Shown: piece after piece, positions 34,530-43,197 of the stretch
How the letters are laid out: the number at the start of each line of letters is the position of its first letter
Position numbering within the stretch: position 1 is the first letter of the stretch
Source: Myxococcus stipitatus
GTDB lineage: Bacteria > Myxococcota > Myxococcia > Myxococcales > Myxococcaceae
Assembly: GCF_037414475.1 (NCBI RefSeq)
Contig: NZ_CP147913.1
Location: 6,570,001-6,634,000 of the forward strand
Reading direction: 5' to 3'
DNA length: 64,000 nt
Translations under genes and position numbers: made by a program
The notes under the pieces: generated by a model
Database searches by the model: none
What the model was told of the DNA's origin: nothing
What the model saw: only the letters and a program-made list of their open reading frames with translations

Positions 34530-34688
34530 CGGGCATGCCCTCCTGGACGGGCGCACGTTACCCCAGGATGGCCCCAGGTCGGATCCATCGTGCCTACGCG
34601 AGGCGGGGAGGTAGGTGCGCGCGCCCGGTGTGCCGGGCAACTGTTCGTCACCGGGCACACGGCGCTACACTGCGAGTTGTTCTCCGCC

Positions 34689-35444
34689 ATGCGGCTGCCC
34701 CCTCATCTCCTGCTCCTCCTGCTGTTGCTGTTCACGCCCTGCGTGTCCCTGGCCCAGGGGGATACCCGGATTGCGTTCCTGGGACGCCAGCTCCAGCAGG
34801 GCAAGGACCCTCGCTCGCGCTCCCAGGCGGCGCTCGTGCTGGGGGCCACGGAGGACCCGGAGGCGGTGTCCCCCCTGTGCGGCGGCTTGAAGGACCCCAG
34901 CGAACTGGTGCGGGCGGCCGTCGCCAAGGCGCTGGCGAAGCTCCAGGAGTCCTCCGCGTTGCCGTGTCTGGAGGCGCACAAGACGGAGCCGGACGCGGCG
35001 GTGAAGACAGCCGTGCAGGAGGCGGTGAGCGCGCTGAAGGCGTACCAGGCGAGGCCGCCGCGCTTCTACATCGTGGTGGATGGGATGAAGGACCTCACGC
35101 GCACGCTGCCGCCGGATCTGGTGAAGGCGACCGAGGCCCGGTTGCGCTCGAGGCTGGTGCGGCGGGGCGCGATGCTGGCGCCGGCCAAGGAGTCCAAGGC
35201 CGCGGCGAAGGGGGCGCTGAAGAAGTTGGGAGTGAGTGGCTATCGAATCACCCCGGAAGTGCATGCCTTGGAGGGAGGCGGGTTGAGGGTGGCCATCGTT
35301 TGCATGACCTACCCGGACCAGTCGCTGCTAGGGCAGGTGGACGTGAAGGCCGGGGGCGCGCAACCCGCGGACCTCCTCAAGGCGCTGGTGCCCCGAGCGG
35401 TGGAGGAAGCCGCGGAAACCTTCGAGTGGAGCAACGAGACATGA
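34689..35444 (+). CDS. Exported HEAT-repeat protein
   Basis: 251 residues from ATG 34689. A strongly hydrophobic signal peptide (MRLPPHLLLLLLLLFTPCVS, cleaved near ALAQ-like SLAQG) precedes two or three HEAT-like helical pairs (RSQAALVLGATEDPEAVSPL, VRAAVAKALAKLQESSALPC, AVKTAVQEAVSALKAY). A second domain (about 125-245) has an alpha/beta pattern (FYIVVDGMKDLTRTLPPDLV, LGVSGYRITPEVHAL). It is probably periplasmic. It overlaps the next gene by ATGA, so it is coupled to the HAMP protein. Confidence 0.72.
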   Translation: MRLPPHLLLLLLLLFTPCVSLAQGDTRIAFLGRQLQQGKDPRSRSQAALVLGATEDPEAVSPLCGGLKDPSELVRAAVAKALAKLQESSALPCLEAHKTEPDAAVKTAVQEAVSALKAYQARPPRFYIVVDGMKDLTRTLPPDLVKATEARLRSRLVRRGAMLAPAKESKAAAKGALKKLGVSGYRITPEVHALEGGGLRVAIVCMTYPDQSLLGQVDVKAGGAQPADLLKALVPRAVEEAAETFEWSNET

Positions 35445-36178
35445 CGACGAGCACGGCGCGGGCAACGGCCCCGAGGCGGCGCTGGCGCAACTTCCTGCTG
35501 GATACGAGCTTCCAGCTCAAGTTGACCGCGTACATGGTGGGGGTGACGTTGGTGCTGTCGGCCCTGCTGGGGGTGTTCCTGGTGCGGTCGGCCCGGACGT
35601 TGATGCGCGAGACGGCGACCGCGGTGGAGGCCCGCTCGCGCGCGGCCGAGGTGAGCCGGGAGCTGTCCAGCGCCACGCTCTCCAACGAGCTGTTGGCGCG
35701 AATGGATGACCCGGCCTTCGAGGCCGCCTTCCGGGAGAAGGCGAGCGGCATCGACGCGGCCTATGAAGCGGAGCGCGCGGAGATTGTCGCGCAGCGCGCG
35801 GAGCTGGAGTGGCGTCAGCGCGTGACGTGGTGGGTGCTGGGGGCCTTCCTGGTGGGCTTCCTCGTCGTGGTGGCGCTGGGCACCATCGTGGTGACACACC
35901 GGCTGGCGGGCCCCCTGCTGCGCATCCGCCGCATGGTGAGCGATGTGTCGGCGGGCAAGCTGCAACCGCCTCCGTACGGACTGCGCGAAGGCGACGAGCT
36001 GCGGGAGTTGTTCGACGCGACGCGGAGCATGATGCAGAAGCTCAAGGACCAGGGCGAGGCGGACGTGCGGAGTCTGGCTCAGGCGCTCGAAGCGGCGGAG
36101 CGTTCGGGGCTCTCGGGCGAGCCCCTCGCCGAGCTGCGCGCGCTGGAGTCCCGGTTCCGCGCGCGCTTGGAGGGCTGA
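35441..36178 (+). CDS. Membrane HAMP-domain protein without output domain
   Basis: 245 residues from ATG 35441. A basic N-terminus, membrane helix 1 (about 25-48), a helical periplasmic region with Ala/Glu coil character (about 50-125), membrane helix 2 (about 130-152), then a HAMP domain (HRLAGPLLRIRRMVSDVSAG, about 155-207) and a short helical tail. There is no kinase, cyclase or chemoreceptor module after the HAMP, so it must signal through another protein or act structurally. Its start overlaps the exported HEAT protein gene, whose product is a natural periplasmic partner. Confidence 0.8.
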   Translation: MTTSTARATAPRRRWRNFLLDTSFQLKLTAYMVGVTLVLSALLGVFLVRSARTLMRETATAVEARSRAAEVSRELSSATLSNELLARMDDPAFEAAFREKASGIDAAYEAERAEIVAQRAELEWRQRVTWWVLGAFLVGFLVVVALGTIVVTHRLAGPLLRIRRMVSDVSAGKLQPPPYGLREGDELRELFDATRSMMQKLKDQGEADVRSLAQALEAAERSGLSGEPLAELRALESRFRARLEG

Positions 36179-36182
36179 GTCC

Positions 36183-39125
36183 TCACTGCGTCGAGAGCAG
36201 GTCCGCGGTGAGTCCCGTCTGCTTGAGGACCGCATGGATGCGCAGCCGGGCTTGAGCCCACGGCAGCGCCTCCACGTGGTAGCCGTCGAGCGCCTCGAGC
36301 AGATGCGCGCGATAGCTGGGGTGGCCCGGGTCCGCGATGATGACGACACCGCGGTCGGTGGTGGCGCGGATGAGCCGGCCCACGCCCTGGCGCAGGAGCA
36401 ACAGCGCCCTCGGCAGCCGGTACTGGAGGAAGCCCTGATACTCGCCGCCAGAGCGGGCGAGGGGCTCCTCGCGAGCCGCCACCAGCGGGCGGAGCGCGGG
36501 CTCCAGCGGGAGCTTGTCGATGAAGACACAGCCCACGCCTCGGCCTGGGATATCCACGCCCTGCCAGAAGCTCTTGGTCCCCAGCAGCACCGTGCCCGTG
36601 TCGCGCTCCTGCCGGGCCGCCAGGGAGCGGCTGTGCCCTCGCGACTGCCGGAGCACCTCGATTCCAAGCGGCTCCAGCCGAGCCCGAGCCTCCGCTCCCA
36701 CGCGGTCCATCCGGCGCGTCGAGGCGAACAAGCCCAGGACCCGCCCACCCATCGTCTGCGCGAGGCCTGATATCCGCGTCGCGGCCCACTCCACGAAGGG
36801 CTCTTCATGGGCACGCGGCGCGTCCGTGACGAGCACCACCAGCGCCTGCTCGTGAAGCTTGAAAGGCGAGGGCGCACGCAACAGCCTGGGCGCGGGCGAA
36901 TCACCACGTCCGTCGAGTCCCAGCCGCTTCAGCACGAACGGAGTCCCGCTCCCGCTGCTGGGGCCGAGCGTCGCGGATGTCAGCACCAGCGCGCGCTTGC
37001 TCGCCGCGAAGTCGCGCGACACATGGAACGACACGTCCACGGGCTGCGCGCCCACGCTCCATCGCTGACGCCGAGGCTCCGCCGTGGCCGAGTAGCACCG
37101 CCCCGGCGCCGCGTCGCCCGAGAGCTCCTGGGCCAGCGTCGCCAGCTCACCCAGCTCGGTGGTTGCGCCCGACAGCTCGCGCTCCAACGCGGGCATCCGC
37201 GCCGCAAGCTCGGGCAATGCCTCCAGCACCCGCACCGCGAGCAGGGTGTGAAGCGCCTGGAGCGCACCGCGCACCAGCTCGAGTCCCTCGCGCACGGGCT
37301 CCCACGTGGGAAGCGCGCGCACGGCCTCCGTCACCCGGAGCTCTGGCGCATACGCTCCTTCATCCGGGTCCTCGCCCGCGGTCGTGGCCGAGGGCTCGCA
37401 GAGCTCCGTCACCCGCGTGCCCAGGTCCCGCGCCTCGTCCATCAACCGGCGCAGCGAGTCCTCCACCTGGCCCATCAACACGCGGGACTCTTCACGCCGC
37501 GAGGAGAACAGCGCGCGGCGCAGCTCGGCGAAGAGTCCGTGGCGTCCATCGCGCCCATGCAGCCGCTCGGTGAGCCGATGGAAGGCCAGGTCCGACAGCT
37601 CCACGGTGAGCGCGGTGGTGGCCACGTCCTCGACTTCGTGCGCCTCGTCGAGAATCAGGTGCTCCATCTTCGGGTAGCGCGCGGGCCACGCGAAGGCGAG
37701 CGACTGGTTGATGACCAGCACATCCGCCTCACGGGCCTGCGCCACCGCCGAGTGGTAGAAGCACCGGTGATGATGCGGGCACTTCTCGCCCAGCGTCGTC
37801 GCGGCCTCGGAGCGCACCGCGGGCACCAGCCCCATCAGCACCGGGAAGCGCTCCCGGAACCAATGGCTCAGCCGGTCCAGGTCACCATCCATGCTGCGGC
37901 GCATGTACGCCCGCAGGTACGCACGGGGCGCGCGCGCCGAGTGCCCCATGCCCGGCTCCACCCGCGTCGCCTCGAGCGCCCGGCGCCGGCACAGGTAGTT
38001 CGACTGCCCCTTGAGCAGCGCGTAGCCGAAAGAACCGCCCATCGCCCGGTGCAGGCGGGGCAGGTCCTTCTCCAGCAACTGGTCCTGCAGTGTCTTCGTG
38101 TGGGGCGCCACGCCCACCTTGCGCCCGTTGCGCGCGGCGAAGAGCGCGGCGGGCGTCAGGTACGCGAGCGACTTGCCCGTGCCGGTGCCCGCCTCCACCG
38201 CCACCTGCTCCCCATCCGACAACGCGCGCGCCACCGCGTGAGCCATGTCGAGCTGCGCGGGCCGGCTCTTGAAGCCTTCCTCCCGCCGCTCCAACGCGCC
38301 GCCCGCACCCAGCACCGCCGTCACCTCATCGGCGCGAACGGGCAGCACGGGCGCATCCGCCTCGGGCTCGACGAGGGCCGGGACACCCGCTGCCCGCCTC
38401 CGCTCCGGTTTCCCGCGCAAGAACCCTTGGGTCTCCAGGACCAGGGGCGCGGGGGCGGCGCGACAGGCCTCGGCCAGCCGCGACAGCAGGTCCAGGAGAG
38501 GCCACTCCTCGTAGTCGAAGGCGCCGCTCTCACCCTCCGCGGGCCCCAGCCGCCGCGCCGCGCGAGGGTCCAACGTGGCCAGCAGGTCCGAGATGTCCTC
38601 GCCGCGCCCGTCGCGCACGCAGCGCTCCATCGTCTGCACGAGCACGGCGTACACCGCCTCGCAGTCCGACAGCGCGCGGTGGGGTTGGCGGATGCCCAGC
38701 CCCGCCCAGCGCAGGAGCGACTCCAGCGAGTGGCTGGGCAGCTCCGGGTGCAGGTAGTGCATCAGCTCGCACGAATCGAGCACCGGCGCGCGGATGGGCC
38801 CCAACAAGTCAGGAAGGAAGCCCTTCTCGAACGGGGCGTTGTGCGCCACCACCGTCCATCCGGTGAGCCGCTGCCGCAGCTCCTCCATGTCGGAGCCGAA
38901 GCGCGGCTTGCCCTCGAGGTCCGCGTCCGTCAGGCCCGTCAGCCGCCGAATCGTGAGCGGCAAGGGCCGGGATGCCGAGTACAGCCGCGCAAAGCGGTCC
39001 ACCTCGCGCCCGTTCTCGAAGAACAGACATCCCAGCTCGATGATTTCGTCGGCACGTGGATCCAACCCCGTCGTCTCGAGGTCCAGGAAGACATGCCGCG
39101 TGAAGAGCTCCGCCGCGCCGCCCAT
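36183..39125 (-). CDS. dinG: DnaQ-DinG: 3'-5' exonuclease fused to Fe-S superfamily 2 helicase
   Basis: 980 residues from ATG 39125. The N-terminal DEDD exonuclease (residues 10-175) has FLDLETTG, VAHNAPFEKGFL and HRALSDCEAVYAVL. The helicase has Walker A AGTGTGKS (about 303), four cysteines typical of the XPD/DinG Fe-S cluster (one in SNYLCRRR, three in KCPHHHRCFYHS and nearby), DEAH box LILDEAHEVED, and motifs V/VI (WQGVDIPGRGVG, RQGVGRLIRATTDRG). It unwinds DNA 5'-3' and probably trims ends during repair. The arrangement is known from Firmicutes-type DinG. It converges with the HAMP gene, 4 bases apart. Confidence 0.92.
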   Translation of the reverse strand: MGGAAELFTRHVFLDLETTGLDPRADEIIELGCLFFENGREVDRFARLYSASRPLPLTIRRLTGLTDADLEGKPRFGSDMEELRQRLTGWTVVAHNAPFEKGFLPDLLGPIRAPVLDSCELMHYLHPELPSHSLESLLRWAGLGIRQPHRALSDCEAVYAVLVQTMERCVRDGRGEDISDLLATLDPRAARRLGPAEGESGAFDYEEWPLLDLLSRLAEACRAAPAPLVLETQGFLRGKPERRRAAGVPALVEPEADAPVLPVRADEVTAVLGAGGALERREEGFKSRPAQLDMAHAVARALSDGEQVAVEAGTGTGKSLAYLTPAALFAARNGRKVGVAPHTKTLQDQLLEKDLPRLHRAMGGSFGYALLKGQSNYLCRRRALEATRVEPGMGHSARAPRAYLRAYMRRSMDGDLDRLSHWFRERFPVLMGLVPAVRSEAATTLGEKCPHHHRCFYHSAVAQAREADVLVINQSLAFAWPARYPKMEHLILDEAHEVEDVATTALTVELSDLAFHRLTERLHGRDGRHGLFAELRRALFSSRREESRVLMGQVEDSLRRLMDEARDLGTRVTELCEPSATTAGEDPDEGAYAPELRVTEAVRALPTWEPVREGLELVRGALQALHTLLAVRVLEALPELAARMPALERELSGATTELGELATLAQELSGDAAPGRCYSATAEPRRQRWSVGAQPVDVSFHVSRDFAASKRALVLTSATLGPSSGSGTPFVLKRLGLDGRGDSPAPRLLRAPSPFKLHEQALVVLVTDAPRAHEEPFVEWAATRISGLAQTMGGRVLGLFASTRRMDRVGAEARARLEPLGIEVLRQSRGHSRSLAARQERDTGTVLLGTKSFWQGVDIPGRGVGCVFIDKLPLEPALRPLVAAREEPLARSGGEYQGFLQYRLPRALLLLRQGVGRLIRATTDRGVVIIADPGHPSYRAHLLEALDGYHVEALPWAQARLRIHAVLKQTGLTADLLSTQ

Positions 39126-39181
39126 GCAGGCCGAGCACACTAACCTGCCCCGGCGCGGTGCCCAGATTTCGACCTACGTCT

Positions 39182-39601
39182 TCAGTCCACCATGAAAACG
39201 CCGGAAATCATCTTCCCCATGGCGCAGCCGTAGACGAGTTTTCCGGACTCCTTCGGCGTGAAGCTGATGCTCACGGCCTCGTTGAGCGGCAGCGGGGTGT
39301 TGATGTCGTAGCCATCCATCACCACCTCCGTCGCGCACGTCAGGTCCGTCTTGCGCGTCACCACCAGCTTCACCGGCTCGCCCTTCTTGAGCGGCACGGG
39401 GCTGGGCTCGAAGCCCTTCTCCGTCACGGTCAGCTCCACCACGCGCACGCCGTTCTCCCGCTTCTCGGGGACGGTGGGCGCGGCTTCCGCGGAGGCCGTG
39501 TCCTTGGGCTTGCTGCAGCCCTGCTGCGTGGCGGCCACCATGGCGGCCGTCGCCGCCAACGCGAGCCAGGGCTTGATGATGCGGGAGATGAAGGGGCGCA
39601 T
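39182..39601 (-). CDS. Cupredoxin-domain lipoprotein
   Basis: 139 residues. A signal with lipobox ending ATQQGC is followed by a Pro/Glu linker and a cupredoxin-like beta sandwich (about 48-139): VVELTVTEKGFEPSPVPLKK, LTCATEVVMDGYDINTPLPL and GKLVYGCAMGKMISG. The copper-site pattern is Cys in CATEV and Cys-x-Met in the CAMGKM loop, as in small EfeO-like/cupredoxin_1 domains. This class carries or senses copper in the envelope. It is transcribed away from the DinG gene on the same strand, 56 bases upstream of it, with no other metal genes nearby. Confidence 0.78.
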   Translation of the reverse strand: MRPFISRIIKPWLALAATAAMVAATQQGCSKPKDTASAEAAPTVPEKRENGVRVVELTVTEKGFEPSPVPLKKGEPVKLVVTRKTDLTCATEVVMDGYDINTPLPLNEAVSISFTPKESGKLVYGCAMGKMISGVFMVD

Positions 39602-39657
39602 GCGGGCCTCGATGTCGTACGGAAGGAGGGAGCGACGCCCCCGGCGCCAGGGCCTTT

Positions 39658-40839
39658 TCAGGCCCCCGCGGCGGGAGCGCTCTGGGCGACTGGCTCGAAG
39701 CGGAGCAGGGCGTGGAGCGGGACGAAGATTTCGTGCCCCGGCTCACCCAGCAACAGGTCGAACCGGCCCACGTGCATGAGCGGCAACTGGAGCGTGATGC
39801 CGTTGCGCAGCACCAGCTTCACCGGCTGCCCCAGGTGGTCCAGGAACGCACGCGGGTCCGAGTACGGCCGCTTGTCCGGCTGACGCGCCACCGTGGACGG
39901 CTTCTGGGTGAGCTTCGCGTCGCGCTCGAGCCCGGGCAGCAGCCGGTCCCACTCCGCGCGCCGCGCGAGCAGCACCACCTGGAGCTTCTCCAGACGGCCC
40001 GTGCGCTCCAGCGTGAAGGCGATGGGCTCCTCGGCGACCAGGGTGTCCAGGAGCGAGCGCTCCGCCAACACCACGGAGACCTCCACCTTGCCGCTGATGA
40101 GCCCGGCCAACAGCTCCGCCACCACGGCGTTGTCGACCTCGCCGCGCGCCTGCTTGATGGCCGCCTTGCGCTGGGTGCGCTCCTTGCGAGCCATGAACTC
40201 GGCCACCGTCATGCCGCTCTGGAGCACGCCGAACGCGTCTCCCAGCGACAGGCCCGGCGTCTGTCCCATCAGCTCGTAGACCTGGTCGAAGCGCTTGGCC
40301 TCCTCGGCGTGCAGCTTGCGCCAGATGCGGCACTTCATCTTGCCTTCCAGCTCACCCTTGGCGATGCGCGCGGGCACATGCTCGCGCTGCGCCAGCGCGA
40401 GGATTTGCTCAGGCGTGGGCGGGGGCCGCGGCGTCGAGGGACGGAATCCCCCGGGCCTGCCTCCGAATCCGCCCGGACGCGGGCCACCGGCACCAGGTCC
40501 TCCAGGGGCGCGTGGCGCGGACGGTCGCATGCCCGGCGTCACCGTGCGGGGCGTGGGAGCGGGCGCCGCGCTGGTGGGCCGGGGCGCGGGTGCGGGCGAA
40601 GCGCTGGCCGGCGCCGAGGGGGCGACGGGCCGAGGCGAGGGCGTCACCCCCGTGGGCCGAGGAGTCGGCGCCACTGGGGCGGCGGTACCGGCCGTGGGCC
40701 GGGGCGTGGGGCGCGGCGTGGGCGCCGTGGGGGCGGGTTCCGAGGAGGATGGAGTCTGCGCGGCGCTGCCGGGCGTCGAGGCCGGCCGCCGGATGACTTC
40801 GACTGCGGGAACCGCCCGCCGTGTCTTCCGATCGTTCAC
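39658..40839 (-). CDS. Pro-rich protein with probable Sm/Hfq-like C-terminal domain
   Basis: 393 residues. Residues 1-125 are Pro/Ala/Thr/Arg-rich and disordered (PTPRPT repeats, then Gly/Arg-rich). A basic helical region (about 130-310) has ALAQREHVPARIAKGELEGK and KERTQRKAAIKQARGE. The C-terminal 55 residues (about 328-385) read FLDHLGQPVKLVLRNGITLQ, then FDLLLGEPG and PLHALLRFEP. This follows Hfq (VNGIKLQG..., FVILL, YKHAISTVVP) in order and spacing, including the conserved NGI and the His-Ala of the Sm2 motif. It is probably a cytoplasmic RNA-binding protein; the assignment rests on pattern only. A 6 bp hairpin (39650-39665) spans its stop codon. Confidence 0.6.
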   Translation of the reverse strand: MNDRKTRRAVPAVEVIRRPASTPGSAAQTPSSSEPAPTAPTPRPTPRPTAGTAAPVAPTPRPTGVTPSPRPVAPSAPASASPAPAPRPTSAAPAPTPRTVTPGMRPSAPRAPGGPGAGGPRPGGFGGRPGGFRPSTPRPPPTPEQILALAQREHVPARIAKGELEGKMKCRIWRKLHAEEAKRFDQVYELMGQTPGLSLGDAFGVLQSGMTVAEFMARKERTQRKAAIKQARGEVDNAVVAELLAGLISGKVEVSVVLAERSLLDTLVAEEPIAFTLERTGRLEKLQVVLLARRAEWDRLLPGLERDAKLTQKPSTVARQPDKRPYSDPRAFLDHLGQPVKLVLRNGITLQLPLMHVGRFDLLLGEPGHEIFVPLHALLRFEPVAQSAPAAGA

Positions 40840-40882
40840 AGTCGTACGTTACCTGATGCGAGGAGCCCGGGCATGCCCGGCT

Positions 40883-41299
40883 TCACGGCTGAAGGGAGGC
40901 TGAGAGGTCCACTTTCCACCCTGACGGCTCCCGGACCATCCGGACCTCATGGGTGTTGCCTGACGAGCGCACGAGCACGGTCGCCTCGTTGCCAGCCTCC
41001 CGGACCAATGAGACCTCCGTAACATCCGGAGGAGGTGGGACATTCGCGAAGAAGAGACCCAGGGGTTCGGCTTTCACCGCGCCCCCGGACGCGTCGCTCA
41101 CCGCCTGGGCCCGCTTGGTCAGCGCCTCTTGCGTGGGCTGGGACAAGGCGCCCCAGGCCGCGCGCAGTTCGCCGCGCTTCACCAGCCGGTGGAAGGACGT
41201 ATACGCATCTTGCGGTGTACCGAAGCGGGGCTGGTTGCAGCCGCCCATGCCCACCAGGAGCAGGGCGAGCAACCAGGTCGTCGTCGCGGTCAAGCGCAT
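40883..41299 (-). CDS. Small lipoprotein, DUF4878/NTF2-like
   Basis: 138 residues from ATG 41299. Lipobox LLLVGMGGC (Cys about 21), then an opening helix pattern GTPQDAYTSFHRLVKRGELR with AAWGALSQPTQEAL, followed by beta strands ending in VRMVREPSGWKVDLS. The final GWKVDLS is typical of DUF4878/NTF2-like lipoproteins, which lack a known activity. Gene stands alone between the Sm-like gene and the diguanylate cyclase, all leftward. Confidence 0.72.
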   Translation of the reverse strand: MRLTATTTWLLALLLVGMGGCNQPRFGTPQDAYTSFHRLVKRGELRAAWGALSQPTQEALTKRAQAVSDASGGAVKAEPLGLFFANVPPPPDVTEVSLVREAGNEATVLVRSSGNTHEVRMVREPSGWKVDLSASLQP

Positions 41300-41354
41300 G
41301 AGAACGGGGTTTAGGTCAAAGCGGCTCCGGGGGAAAGCCTCAGGTGCGTCCCAG

Positions 41355-42398
41355 TCACGGAACGTGTTGCCGGACACGGTTCCGGCCCGCCCCCTTGGCC
41401 GCATAGAGCCCTGCATCCGCCGCGCGCAGGAGCGCCTCCGCGCTGTTCAGGTCCGCCGCCGGCACCGTCGCCACGCCCAGTGACGCGGTCAGCCTCACCT
41501 CCTGCCGCCGCCCCTCCACGCTCACGTGCTCCACTCCCAGCGCCGCGATGGCCTCTCGCACGCGCTCACACACCCGGAGCGCGTCCGCCGGACCCGTCTC
41601 GGGCAAGAGGGCGATGAACTCCTCCCCGCCGTAGCGGGCCAGCACGTCCACCTCGCGCAGCCGCGCGCGCGCCGTCTGCGCCACCGCCTTGAGCACCTGG
41701 TCCCCGAAGGGGTGGCCGAAGGTGTCGTTGATGCGCTTGAAGTGGTCGATGTCCAGCATCACCAGCGACAGGGGCGACTGGTAGCGCCGGGAGCGGGCGA
41801 ACTCCTCGTTGAGCCGCTCCTCGAAGCATCGGCGGTTGAACAGACCCGTCAGCGCGTCCGTGCGGCTGAGCGCGAGCAGCTCCTCGCGGCGCCGCGCCAG
41901 CTCCTTGTTGGCCTTGTCCAGCTCCCGGTTCTTCTCCACCAGCGTGTCCTGCAGCACCTTGAGCCGCAGCATCGACTTCACCCGCGCCGACAGCTCCAGC
42001 ATGTCGAAGGGCTTCACCAGGTAGTCGTCCGCCCCCAGCTCCAGCCCCTCCACCTTGCCGGCCGCCTGACGCGCCGTCATGAGAATCACCGGGATGAAGC
42101 CGAAGCCGTCCTCGCCCGAGTTCGCCTTGATGATGCGGCACACCTCCACGCCGCCCAGCCCGGGCATCTCCACATCCATCAGGATGAGGTCGGGGCGGGA
42201 CTCACGGATGGCCGACAGGGCCTGGGGCCCGTCATGGGCCTCCCTGAAGAGATACCCTCGCGGCGCGAGCCCCTCCCGCACGTGCGCCACATGCGCCGGG
42301 TCGTCGTCGACGATGAGCACCGTCCGGCCGCTGAGCTCACCTCCGGACCCCGGCCGGTGGGCTACCTCCTGCGTCCTCTTCCTGTCTCCCTCCGCCAT
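41355..42398 (-). CDS. Response regulator - GGDEF diguanylate cyclase
   Basis: 347 residues from ATG 42398. The receiver domain (about 27-150) has acidic pocket VDDD, phospho-Asp in LILMDVEMPG and Lys in LVKPFDM. A coiled coil (about 150-185) connects to the GGDEF domain with TDALTGLFNRR, DIDHFKRINDTFGHPFGD and active-site GGEEF. The inhibitory I-site REVD lies five residues before it, so product feedback is likely. It makes c-di-GMP when phosphorylated. The architecture is PleD-like with one receiver. No cognate kinase is adjacent. A PilZ-like domain protein is encoded 12 kb away. Confidence 0.93.
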   Translation of the reverse strand: MAEGDRKRTQEVAHRPGSGGELSGRTVLIVDDDPAHVAHVREGLAPRGYLFREAHDGPQALSAIRESRPDLILMDVEMPGLGGVEVCRIIKANSGEDGFGFIPVILMTARQAAGKVEGLELGADDYLVKPFDMLELSARVKSMLRLKVLQDTLVEKNRELDKANKELARRREELLALSRTDALTGLFNRRCFEERLNEEFARSRRYQSPLSLVMLDIDHFKRINDTFGHPFGDQVLKAVAQTARARLREVDVLARYGGEEFIALLPETGPADALRVCERVREAIAALGVEHVSVEGRRQEVRLTASLGVATVPAADLNSAEALLRAADAGLYAAKGAGRNRVRQHVP

Positions 42399-42507
42399 GC
42401 GGTTGCGCCCCCAGTGCAATCATCCCGCGCTGCCAGAATGACAGTGATTCTCTCCCGGCCACCGGGGGGAAGCCAAGAGGTTGGGCAAGTGTCTGTCTTC
42501 TGGGCGT

Positions 42508-43128
42508 TCAGCGAGGCCGGATGAGCCGGGCGCGGTAGACGGGCTCTCCCGAGGTCAGGTAGCGCCGCTCTCGCGTGGACGGCACCTCCTCCGGGTCATA
42601 GGGATGGAAAACACCGGAACCCAAGGGGTTGTGGAATCCAACGGATTCCAGGATGGAGAGCATGCTCTCGGCGCGGTCCTGGACGTCGGTGCGCATGTCG
42701 AAGAGGCCGCCCGGGGCGAGCTTCTCCAAGAGGAGCTTGGCGAAGGTGGGCTGGACGACGGCGCGCTTGGCGTGTGAGCGCTTCCACCACGGGTCGGGGA
42801 ACTGGAGGTGGATGGTGGAGAGGGAGCCGTCCGCGAAGATGCGGGGGACGACGAAGCGGGCGTCGGACTCGACGACGCGCAGGTTGCGCATGCCGGCCTT
42901 GGCGGCGCGGTCCAGGGTGTCGCGGGCGTACTTCTTGCGCCACTCGAAGGCGACGAAGCGCACGTGCGGGTTGCGGCGGCAGTACTCCAGGGCGTGGCCA
43001 CCCGCGCCGGAGCCGATTTCGAGCTCCAGCGGGCCGGAGAAGCCGAACTCGGCGTCCCAGTCCGGAGGTGTCGACAGCTCGACGAGGTGGAGGCCGACGG
43101 GGTCTGGCAGCAGGCGAGGGCGGGGCAT
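42508..43128 (-). CDS. trmB: tRNA (guanine-N7-)-methyltransferase
   Basis: 206 residues from ATG 43128; the open frame extends much further upstream but only as a shadow of ribF. The SAM motif is ELEIGSGAGGHALEYC and the next is FVAFEWRKKYA. The TrmB signature is LQFPDPWWKRSHAKRAVVQP. The enzyme methylates G46 of tRNAs in the cytosol. It diverges from ribF with 69 bases between starts. Confidence 0.95.
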   Translation of the reverse strand: MPRPRLLPDPVGLHLVELSTPPDWDAEFGFSGPLELEIGSGAGGHALEYCRRNPHVRFVAFEWRKKYARDTLDRAAKAGMRNLRVVESDARFVVPRIFADGSLSTIHLQFPDPWWKRSHAKRAVVQPTFAKLLLEKLAPGGLFDMRTDVQDRAESMLSILESVGFHNPLGSGVFHPYDPEEVPSTRERRYLTSGEPVYRARLIRPR

Positions 43129-43197
43129 GTGCGTAGGGGCGCTCCAACCACGGTCATGCGGGGTCTGGCCAGGGAAAAACACTGGTATAGGGGAGAC

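Noticed and set aside
36807..39143. Long open frame antisense to dinG
   Set aside because: Same artefact. The DEDD exonuclease and helicase motifs are on the minus strand.
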